A DNA stretch of 13,766 nucleotides from Pinguiococcus pyrenoidosus (Eukaryota; Sar; Pinguiophyceae; Pinguiochrysidales; Pinguiochrysidaceae): contig JAAMXY010002842.1 of the NCBI GenBank assembly GCA_019677205.1, positions 1 through 13,766 on the forward strand. The letters are read 5' to 3'. Shown here piece after piece: positions 8,104-13,766 of this stretch; position 1 is the first letter of the stretch; each line of letters starts with the position of its first letter. The position numbers were made by a program, and so were the translations under genes. Below the pieces are notes generated by a model, which worked only from the letters and a program-made list of their open reading frames with translations, was not told the origin of the DNA and did no database searches.

Positions 8104-11100
8104 GGGTGATTCTGGAGCGGCGGCAGGCACGCGAGAGGCTGGCCCAGCGAGCCAGAGCCCTCGGCGACGACGTTGAAGTCGCGCAGCGGGCGCTGGAGCT
8201 CGCCCGCGCTCGCCGCCTCCGTCTCAGGGATGAGAGGGAGCACGCGGCCGCAACGGTCATTGCGGCCGCAGGTAGAGGGCTGCTTGCGCGGCGCGTGGCG
8301 AGGGAGGAGCGCGCCCTGCGCGACGCAGCAACGACGGTGCAAAGGCGCTGGAGAGGCATTTCGGGCCGAGAGATCGCCGCAGAGCGGCGCTGGGCGGTCT
8401 GGGCGGTGGCTCCTGGACGTGCCTACACGCAGCGCATGCGCCGGCGTGCTCGCCTGCTGGACACTCGAGTGCGGCGAGAGCGACCGGCGTTCCACTGGGA
8501 AGAGCTGTTCGACCCGGACACGGCCTGCGTGTGGTACCTGGAGAGGCACACGTACCACTCGAGCTGGACGGCGCCAGAGCCTTTTCTAGACGAGACTCTG
8601 GCGTGCACGTGGGTGCCCGGTGCGGGCTTTGGCGCCATGGAAGGCTCGGCGTACGACGCACCATGTCGGAGGGTCTTCGCCACGCGGGCGGCGTACAATG
8701 CCCACCGCCTAACGGCGCACAGCTGGTGGTGCCCGGCGTGTCTGGCGAAGAATGCGAGTCTCGCTTTCCCCAACTGTGCCAGCTGCGGCAGCAATCGCGG
8801 CACTGATGGCGCGAGCATCGACGGCGTCGAGACACCATTGCGGAGGAAGCTGCTGGCGCACTTCCGAGCGGCCAGACGCCAGATGAGCACAGAGCTGGGA
8901 CCCAAGTGCTCACCGCCCTTCCAGCCTCTCGTGCATCCAGGCGTCGACGGGATGGACGTCCTGTCTCCACGAGCTGCAGCGGAGCGTCGCAAGGTGCTCA
9001 TCACATACGCAAGAGACGCAGGAGACGAGGGCTTCGATCCCGCCAGCATCCAAGCGTTCTGCAGCTACTGCGTCCAGGACGCCAGCGATGATGAGACGGA
9101 GGAAGAGCGCCTGACGGAGGAGGAGAGGCGGACAGATGAGGAGGGGTCGCTCATGGACACCTCAAAGTGGAGCGAAGCAGAGGCATTGGGTCGCAGCACG
9201 CTCGACAGTCTGAAGCGCCCCGCTCAGAAGCAAACCGCCGACGTTCTAACGGACCCGGATGATTCGCACCAACAGCTGCAAAGGGTACAGGAGCAACATT
9301 GGCCACGTCAGCAGCGGCAACTACCCGCGGGAGTGCTGCCGCACCTCTTGGACGACATGCTGGAAGGCTTGCTGTCGCCTTCGTCTTCATCTGCTTCCAC
9401 GGTGTCGAAGCCCCCGAAGGACACGGTGAATCTTCGAGTGTGCAGCCGCTTCCTACAGGGTCGTTGCAAACGCCTTGACTGCCCAAAGGCGCATCCCGGC
9501 ATTCGCGACGAGTGTGAGATGAAAAGACTGCCCGGTAGCAAGACGCGGGTCTTCATCGTGCCGCTTTGCTCGGTGGCCGCCCGAGCGGCGCTTTTCGGCG
9601 TGCGAAGCGACGTGGATCGAGCTTCGGCGAGAGAGACTGACGAAGATTCACCATCTGTCGAGCATGAAGAAGACTCTCGGGCTACTGAAGAAGCCTCCGC
9701 TGGAGTTCCGGCCTTTCGGTCGCCGCTCCAGCTGCAGCTGCCGCCGCCTGCCAAAGGCTGTCCGCACGGCTGCAGGTGTCGGATGTATCATCCGTACGTA
9801 CGCCCGTCCACGGACAGCCTGGTGAAGAAGCTGTATCCCGTCAGCAAGGGCCTCTGCACCCGGACCCTCCCTTCCGGCACAACCATCGAGGGCGTCGCAA
9901 CGGACGGGAGAGTCTCGGGATGGGGCGTCGTCCGATGGCCAAGCGGGGACATCTACGTGGGGAACCTCAAGGATGACAAGCGAGAGGGTCTGGGAGTCTT
10001 CCGCAGCGTGAATGGGCGCGAGTATCGCGGCGAGTTCGTCGCGAACAGACGCCACGGCCGCGGCGTTCTATCCTATCTCAACGGTGAGAGCTACGTCGGG
10101 CAGTTTGTCGACGGCAAGATTCACGGCTGCGGCCGTCTTACATCACGAAACGGAGACACGTACGAGGGGCAACTTGCCGATGGCTTTCTCCACGGTATCG
10201 GCCGCTTCGAGAAAGCAAATGGCGACGTCTACCTTGGCTTCATCCGGAAAGGGTTGGCACACGGACTGGGCCTCCTGCGGCTTCATAGTGGGGAATGCTA
10301 CCGCGGCTGCTTTCAAGACAATCTGCGGCACGGGAGAGGTACTCTAACCTACGCCGACGGAGCGAGCTACTTCGGCAACTTCTTCCGCGACCGCCGCGAA
10401 GGCGCGGGATGCCTTATTACGGCCAGCGGGGACAAGTATGTGGGCGAGTGGCTTCAGGACATGAAGTTCGGCGATGGGCGTCTCCACTTCGCCAACGGCG
10501 ATGTCTACGACGGGAGCTTTAAGAGGAACGTCGCACATGGCCGTGGCATGTACCGGTCCGCCGAGGCTGGAACCGTGTACGTAGGTCGTTGGGCGCAGAA
10601 CAAGAGGCACGGCCGAGGCGCCTTCCTCTGGAGCAACGGCTCGAAGTACGTCGGCTACTGGCAAGACGGCCGAATTCACGGCAAGGGTGTGCTGACTCTG
10701 AGCTGGGGAGCGAAATACGCCGGCGAGTTCCGGCGCAACAAGAAGCACGGAAAAGGCTTCTACACATGGGCCAACGGCAACTTCTACAAGGGGAGCTTCG
10801 CGAACGACAGGATGAGCGGCCGTGGCGAGCTGCAGTACCGCGGGACGACGCAGCATCGCTACGTCGGGGAGTGGAAGGACAGCAAGAAGCATGGGTGGGG
10901 CACCTTCTACTATGCCAATGGGGACGTGTACGAGGGATCGTTCTATAAAGACATGAAACACGGCGCCGGGACAATCGTCTGGCGACCCGGGACGGTGCTT
11001 GAAGAGAAGTACGAAGGGCAATGGCGCCGAGATCAGCGCCACGGCAGCGGCACCTACCACTACCAAGCCAAGCGCGGGATGGTCTACGAAGGCGACTGGG

Positions 11101-11468
11101 TCGCTGGGCTTCGCTACGGAGAAGGCACGCTGCGATTCAAGGACGGCAGCTTCTACCGCGGGAGCTTCATCAAGGAGCAGTTCTGCGGTCTGGGCCTCTT
11201 CTGCTGGGCGGACGGCTCTCAGTATCGCGGAGAATTCCGCGGCAACATGCGGCACGGCTTCGGCACCTACCTTGACGCCGAGGGACGGATTTATCAGGGA
11301 AACTTTGCGCACGATGCGCAACATGGGGATGGCATCTTGACGCATCCGGACGGCACTTCCTATGAGGGGGAATGGGATCGCGGTACCATACGCGGACATG
11401 GGCGGAGCGTCCTGCGCCCGGGCTTGGATAGCGAGCGGAGCATCACGATGAAGGTCTTTGGCTACTAG
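8100..11468 (+). CDS. Intronless MORN-repeat protein with IQ, WW-like, RanBP2-like and CCCH zinc-finger elements
   Basis: One uninterrupted frame encodes 1122 residues. The ATG at 8100 is the first after an in-frame stop at 8088-8090. Visible order: an R/A/E-rich helical start; a degenerate IQ-like motif (54-64); a good IQ motif, V80-Q-R-R-W-R-G...R90; a WW-like domain (129-160) with W133, VWY at 144-146, W156 and P159; half of a C2H2-like finger (C189, H202, H207); a RanBP2-like finger with W210, C211, C214, N218, C226, C229; an acidic E/D-rich segment (about 328-350); a canonical CCCH finger C448-x7-C456-x4-C461-x3-H465; a second, irregular cysteine/histidine cluster (C554, C558, C560, H564); then about 22 MORN repeats (595-1108). 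MORN arrays form elongated beta sheets that bind membranes or partners, CCCH fingers usually bind RNA, and IQ motifs bind calmodulin; these are family facts. A scaffold linking RNA or signalling partners to a membrane or cytoskeletal site is inference. I know no named protein with this architecture, so no symbol is given. Confidence 0.9.
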   Translation: MRVILERRQARERLAQRARALGDDVEVAQRALELARARRLRLRDEREHAAATVIAAAGRGLLARRVAREERALRDAATTVQRRWRGISGREIAAERRWAVWAVAPGRAYTQRMRRRARLLDTRVRRERPAFHWEELFDPDTACVWYLERHTYHSSWTAPEPFLDETLACTWVPGAGFGAMEGSAYDAPCRRVFATRAAYNAHRLTAHSWWCPACLAKNASLAFPNCASCGSNRGTDGASIDGVETPLRRKLLAHFRAARRQMSTELGPKCSPPFQPLVHPGVDGMDVLSPRAAAERRKVLITYARDAGDEGFDPASIQAFCSYCVQDASDDETEEERLTEEERRTDEEGSLMDTSKWSEAEALGRSTLDSLKRPAQKQTADVLTDPDDSHQQLQRVQEQHWPRQQRQLPAGVLPHLLDDMLEGLLSPSSSSASTVSKPPKDTVNLRVCSRFLQGRCKRLDCPKAHPGIRDECEMKRLPGSKTRVFIVPLCSVAARAALFGVRSDVDRASARETDEDSPSVEHEEDSRATEEASAGVPAFRSPLQLQLPPPAKGCPHGCRCRMYHPYVRPSTDSLVKKLYPVSKGLCTRTLPSGTTIEGVATDGRVSGWGVVRWPSGDIYVGNLKDDKREGLGVFRSVNGREYRGEFVANRRHGRGVLSYLNGESYVGQFVDGKIHGCGRLTSRNGDTYEGQLADGFLHGIGRFEKANGDVYLGFIRKGLAHGLGLLRLHSGECYRGCFQDNLRHGRGTLTYADGASYFGNFFRDRREGAGCLITASGDKYVGEWLQDMKFGDGRLHFANGDVYDGSFKRNVAHGRGMYRSAEAGTVYVGRWAQNKRHGRGAFLWSNGSKYVGYWQDGRIHGKGVLTLSWGAKYAGEFRRNKKHGKGFYTWANGNFYKGSFANDRMSGRGELQYRGTTQHRYVGEWKDSKKHGWGTFYYANGDVYEGSFYKDMKHGAGTIVWRPGTVLEEKYEGQWRRDQRHGSGTYHYQAKRGMVYEGDWVAGLRYGEGTLRFKDGSFYRGSFIKEQFCGLGLFCWADGSQYRGEFRGNMRHGFGTYLDAEGRIYQGNFAHDAQHGDGILTHPDGTSYEGEWDRGTIRGHGRSVLRPGLDSERSITMKVFGY
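9882..11423 (+). repeat. Array of about 22 MORN repeats (coding)
   Basis: Each unit is about 23 codons and follows the pattern xxYxGxFxxxxxHGxGxxxxxxG. The first unit (from residue 595, TIEG) is degenerate; 21 clear units follow from residue 617 (DIYVG) to the last (TSYEGEW, ending near 1108). Units 9, 13, 15 and 16 carry small insertions of one to five residues, so the array is not strictly periodic. Units differ widely at the DNA level, which points to an old array rather than recent tandem duplication. Confidence 0.93.
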
Positions 11469-11523
11469 TCCAAGACGTATGCTTCGTCCAGGATGTATGC
11501 TTCGCCCAAGACGTGTGCCTAGC
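11469..11523 (+). repeat. Three 18-bp imperfect tandem repeats just after the MORN-protein stop
   Basis: The units are CCAAGACGTATGCTTCGT (11470-11487), CCAGGATGTATGCTTCGC (11488-11505) and CCAAGACGTGTGCCTAGC (11506-11523). Starting directly after the TAG at 11466-11468 they read in the same frame as SKTYAS, SRMYAS and PKTCA, ending at a second TAG (11520-11522). They lie in the 116-bp gap before the convergent membrane-protein gene. Confidence 0.85.
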
Positions 11524-11584
11524 CAGAGGTCCATGCCGTGCGGTCTTGGGACGGCGACAATATCAGGCGTCTTTCTCTCCAAGA

Positions 11585-12379
11585 TCAGGCTACCTTTCTT
11601 CCCTTCTTCCTCCCCTTCTCCTTTCTCATCATCATCGTCGTCTCGCTCTCCTTCTGCAGGCGCATTTTCTTCTGCAGTGAGTAGCTGCTGTAGGAAGTGA
11701 CGAACAGGAGAAGGAAAATGAGAAGATAGAGCGCCGCGGACATCCCCAGCGTCTGCAAAACCTCTCCCAACTGAGGCGCTGGCGGCACGTCCACTGCGCA
11801 CGCCAGACGAGAACCCACGTACTCGTCTGTGGCATTGAACAGCACGGCGCCAAAGGGTATCCGCCCAACGAATGCCTTGACGTTCACGCTGCGCTGCCCC
11901 TCTCTTCTCTCGAGCTCGAGGGTCATCGTCCGACGCAGGCTTTCCCGCCAGTTTCGCGCCACCAAGGCCTCTTCAGCAGGAGATACACCGAGTCCAAAGA
12001 CCAGCCTGCCAAGGTCCTTGCCCTCGATGTACCGTTGCTGAAGGCGAAGAGCGCCTCGCTCGCTGAGAGCAGTGAACACCGCATCCAGCAAGAAGGCCGG
12101 AGAGGCCGCCGGGAACGCCGGAAGGAACACGGGCACGAAGGAGCAGTCCTGGCGAGCTAGCAAGCGACCAAGTCGGGCCTCCAGCTGCAGCGCGGAGGCG
12201 TCGGCGTCCGCGCAAAGGATGGGACAGGGCCTCTCCTCCTCATTTTCCAGCAGCGAGACGAGGAAGGCGAAGCCACTGGCAGCATTCTCGCCGACCAAGG
12301 CCACACCAGCGGCAGACGCTGGCCGCTCCGAGTCCAGCAAGTCGCTCGCAATGTCCCGCAGCACGGCATGCCTCCCCAT
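11585..12379 (-). CDS. Unrecognised single-pass membrane protein with a basic C-terminal tail
   Basis: The - strand frame gives 264 residues from the first in-frame ATG at 12379. It stays open without an ATG back to an in-frame stop at 12541-12539, so a non-ATG start or an upstream exon is possible. Residues 1-205 look like a folded alpha/beta domain: alternating hydrophobic stretches such as GVALVGE (25-31) and SFVPVFLPAF (80-89), and an amphipathic helix around 150-162. A hydrophobic segment at about 213-230 is a likely membrane span, followed by a 30-residue tail very rich in K, R and M. By the positive-inside rule the tail would face the cytosol and the main domain the lumen or exterior; the NAT sequon at 182-184 would then be available for glycosylation. 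No signal peptide is seen at this start. I do not recognise the family and assign no function. The 3' end converges on the MORN-protein gene. Confidence 0.65.
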   Translation of the reverse strand: MGRHAVLRDIASDLLDSERPASAAGVALVGENAASGFAFLVSLLENEEERPCPILCADADASALQLEARLGRLLARQDCSFVPVFLPAFPAASPAFLLDAVFTALSERGALRLQQRYIEGKDLGRLVFGLGVSPAEEALVARNWRESLRRTMTLELERREGQRSVNVKAFVGRIPFGAVLFNATDEYVGSRLACAVDVPPAPQLGEVLQTLGMSAALYLLIFLLLFVTSYSSYSLQKKMRLQKESETTMMMRKEKGRKKGRKVA

Positions 12380-12926
12380 GCTTCGCGAGGCCTCTGTGGC
12401 GGGCGCTGATGTTCTCGCTTGGCTTGGCCGCTCGAAGCTTCCGTCTGTCACGGGGGAAGCTTGTTCGTTCTGAGATGAATTAAGATGATTCTTGGGATCG
12501 GTCTCGATTTCCGAAGCGGTTTCAGTGTTGTAGAATATTTACATAGTTTTCTATAGCGATAAAACCATCATTTATATGGTTTTGAACGTCTTAGTTGCAG
12601 GCTGAAACCGTTGATTTTCACCATGGCTGAAATATGCGGGAACATGAAAGCAATATTCGTTCAAGAAACTTTTGTAAATATCGCTATATACAAAAAATAA
12701 ACTAACTTTTAATTAAAATATATGCTTGCACCATCCCTTTCTGCCAGATATTCAGGTAAATTGATGTAGTCTACGGATATTTCAAAATCTTGCCGAAGGT
12801 GAATGGCCGTCCGAAGCCGGCGGATTTCCCGCCCGAATTTCATATCGGCCCCTTCGGCTTTGGGATCCACCTGCGGCGCTGTGGTGGCGCAGCTGCCCGT
12901 GATTCTCGCGCGCGTGTGAGAGAGAG
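12380..12926. promoter_or_regulatory. Divergent intergenic region with an AT-rich island
   Basis: The membrane-protein gene (-) and the RRM gene (+) point away from each other, so the region should contain both promoters. Bases from about 12480 to 12790 are strikingly AT-rich compared with the GC-rich genes on either side, and hold several inverted repeats (listed separately). The last 130 bases return to high GC and end in a CG/GT/GA dinucleotide-rich leader directly before the RRM start codon. Promoter function is inferred from arrangement. Confidence 0.5.
12552..12694. repeat. Nested inverted repeats in the AT-rich island
   Basis: TATAGCGATA (12552-12561) and its exact reverse complement TATCGCTATA (12679-12688) form a 10-bp inverted repeat separated by 117 bp. 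Inside it, AAAACCAT (12561-12568) and ATGGTTTT (12576-12583) form a perfect 8-bp stem with a 7-nt loop. TTTGTA (12671-12676) and TACAAA (12689-12694) form another short pair around the right arm. No transposase gene or clear target duplication is visible. Confidence 0.55.
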
Positions 12927-13766
12927 ATGTCAGACGCAGAGTCCGCCGCGGGCGACAACGGCGCGGCGGTCGCGGACGCCGCGGAAGACGTGGCTCCAGC
13001 AGAGGAGGCGCCTCAAGAAGTGGCCGAGGAGGCCGAGAGCGCCAAGGAAGTCGCGGGCGATGCTGCTGAAGAGCCGGATAGCGAAGGAGGGCCGAAGGCG
13101 GAGAACAAGGACGACGCTGGGGCGCAGGCAGCGCCTGCGGAGGGCGAACCGGACAAGAAGCGCCGCATGTTTGTGGGCGGGCTGGCCTGGGGTACCACGC
13201 TGGACACCATGCGAGGGTACTTCCAGAAGTTCGGCACGGTGACGGACTGCAGCATCCAGTATAATGGCCAGACGGGCAAGTCGCGCGGCTTCGGCTTCGT
13301 GACCATGGCGTCGTACGAGGACGCCATGAGGGTCCGCAATGCGCAACACATCCTCGACGGCCGCACCTTGCAGATCTGCGACGCGGCGCCGCCGAAGCAG
13401 GCTGCCGTGTCCAAGAGGGTGTACATCGGCGGCCTGCCCCCCGACGTGAACGAGGAGGACGTCAGCTCCGTGCTGGTCACCAAGCTCGGCAACATCGACT
13501 CCTTGCAGATCATGCGCTTCCCGGACACGGGCAAGAGCCGTGGCTTTGCCTTCGTGACCTTCACCGACGAGGATGTGGCCAGGAAGGCCGTCGAGAGCCC
13601 CCGTGGCACGTATCAGATCAAGGGCAGCCCCATCCTCATCACCCCCGCGCAGCCGAAGAACATGGGACCCAAAGGCGGCGGCGGCGGCGGTGGCGGCGGA
13701 TACCACGGCGGCTACGGCGGCCGAGGAGGCTACGGCGGCTACGGTGGCGGCCGGGGAGGATATGAT
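12927..13766 (+). CDS. hnRNP A/B-, Musashi- or DAZAP1-like protein with two RRMs and a glycine-rich tail (3' partial)
   Basis: The frame runs from the ATG at 12927 to the window end without a stop: 280 residues, no intron. Residues 1-78 are acidic and rich in A, E and D. RRM1 begins at residue 81 with RNP2 MFVGGL and has RNP1 KSRGFGFV. RRM2 begins near 165 with RNP2 VYIGGL and has RNP1 KSRGFAFV. From about residue 250 the protein is GGY/RGG-type low-complexity sequence, starting with nine glycines in a row. The tandem RRMs with a short linker and a glycine-rich tail are typical of hnRNP A/B, Musashi and DAZAP1 relatives, which bind single-stranded RNA in the nucleus and cytoplasm to control splicing, stability or translation. 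The GGYGG tail is a likely phase-separating and arginine-methylated region (family inference). The long acidic N-terminal extension is unusual for hnRNP A1. The exact orthologue cannot be decided. Confidence 0.92.
   Translation, partial: MSDAESAAGDNGAAVADAAEDVAPAEEAPQEVAEEAESAKEVAGDAAEEPDSEGGPKAENKDDAGAQAAPAEGEPDKKRRMFVGGLAWGTTLDTMRGYFQKFGTVTDCSIQYNGQTGKSRGFGFVTMASYEDAMRVRNAQHILDGRTLQICDAAPPKQAAVSKRVYIGGLPPDVNEEDVSSVLVTKLGNIDSLQIMRFPDTGKSRGFAFVTFTDEDVARKAVESPRGTYQIKGSPILITPAQPKNMGPKGGGGGGGGGYHGGYGGRGGYGGYGGGRGGYD

Noticed and set aside
7377-8558. A 393-codon - strand frame spanning the presenilin end, the spacer and the MORN-gene start
   Set aside because: It lies opposite two well-supported + strand coding ends, shows no domain and has no consistent coding character.
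10344-11801. A 485-codon open frame on the - strand opposite the MORN repeats
   Set aside because: It is a by-product of the GC-rich, periodic MORN coding strand. Its peptide has no recognisable domain and runs across the MORN stop codon into the next gene.
11585-12379. A relationship to LAP1/torsin-activator or other AAA-like lumenal domains
   Set aside because: The general layout (alpha/beta domain plus one membrane span) is suggestive, but the span is at the opposite end from LAP1 and no Walker or arginine-finger motif could be matched.
12380-12451. Starting the membrane protein at a GTG codon at 12451
   Set aside because: A GTG start is not expected in a eukaryotic nuclear gene. The first ATG at 12379 was preferred, although an upstream exon remains possible.
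1-13766. tRNA, rRNA, CRISPR arrays, insertion sequences or bacterial operon structure
   Set aside because: No cloverleaf or regularly spaced repeat-spacer pattern and no transposase were seen. Short GT-AG introns and eukaryote-specific families exclude a prokaryotic reading.

Overview
This window looks like a stretch of nuclear genome from a GC-rich protist, probably a flagellated or algal lineage. Six genes lie wholly or mainly inside it. Two of them are split by seven and six short GT-AG introns (55 to 91 nt), which rules out a bacterial genome. The gene content is eukaryotic: a COMM-domain protein, a CEP89-like centriole protein, a presenilin, a MORN-repeat protein with zinc fingers and a two-RRM hnRNP-like protein. 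The partial first gene ends in a cysteine pattern that I associate with stramenopile, haptophyte and similar algal genomes. That taxonomic guess is inference only.

Layout from left to right: (1) the 3' end of a cysteine-rich, probably extracellular protein on the + strand; (2) about 1.2 kb with no gene I can support, containing a small AT-rich patch of short inverted repeats; (3) a two-exon, 80-residue COMM-domain protein (+); (4) convergent with it, an eight-exon CEP89 homologue of 786 residues (-); (5) a roughly 0.6 kb head-to-head intergenic region with an A15 run; (6) a seven-exon presenilin of 579 residues (+) with both catalytic aspartates and the PAL motif; (7) about 0.5 kb of spacer carrying two upstream ORFs; (8) an intronless 1122-residue protein (+) combining IQ, WW-like, RanBP2-like and CCCH elements with about 22 MORN repeats; (9) three 18-bp tandem repeats that stay in frame directly after its stop codon; (10) an unrecognised single-exon membrane protein (-); (11) an AT-rich intergenic island with nested inverted repeats; (12) an open-ended hnRNP-like protein (+) with two RRMs and a glycine-rich tail.

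The genes do not form an operon and I see no single pathway linking all of them. Several have relatives that work at cilia, centrioles or endomembranes: CEP89 at the distal appendages, COMMD in the Commander trafficking complex, presenilin in gamma-secretase, and MORN proteins at membranes. This could be chance in a gene-dense genome. The best candidate for something undescribed is the MORN protein, because its N-terminal half carries RNA-binding-type and protein-binding zinc fingers that I do not know to accompany MORN arrays. All exon borders were inferred by eye from splice consensus, reading-frame continuity and family similarity.
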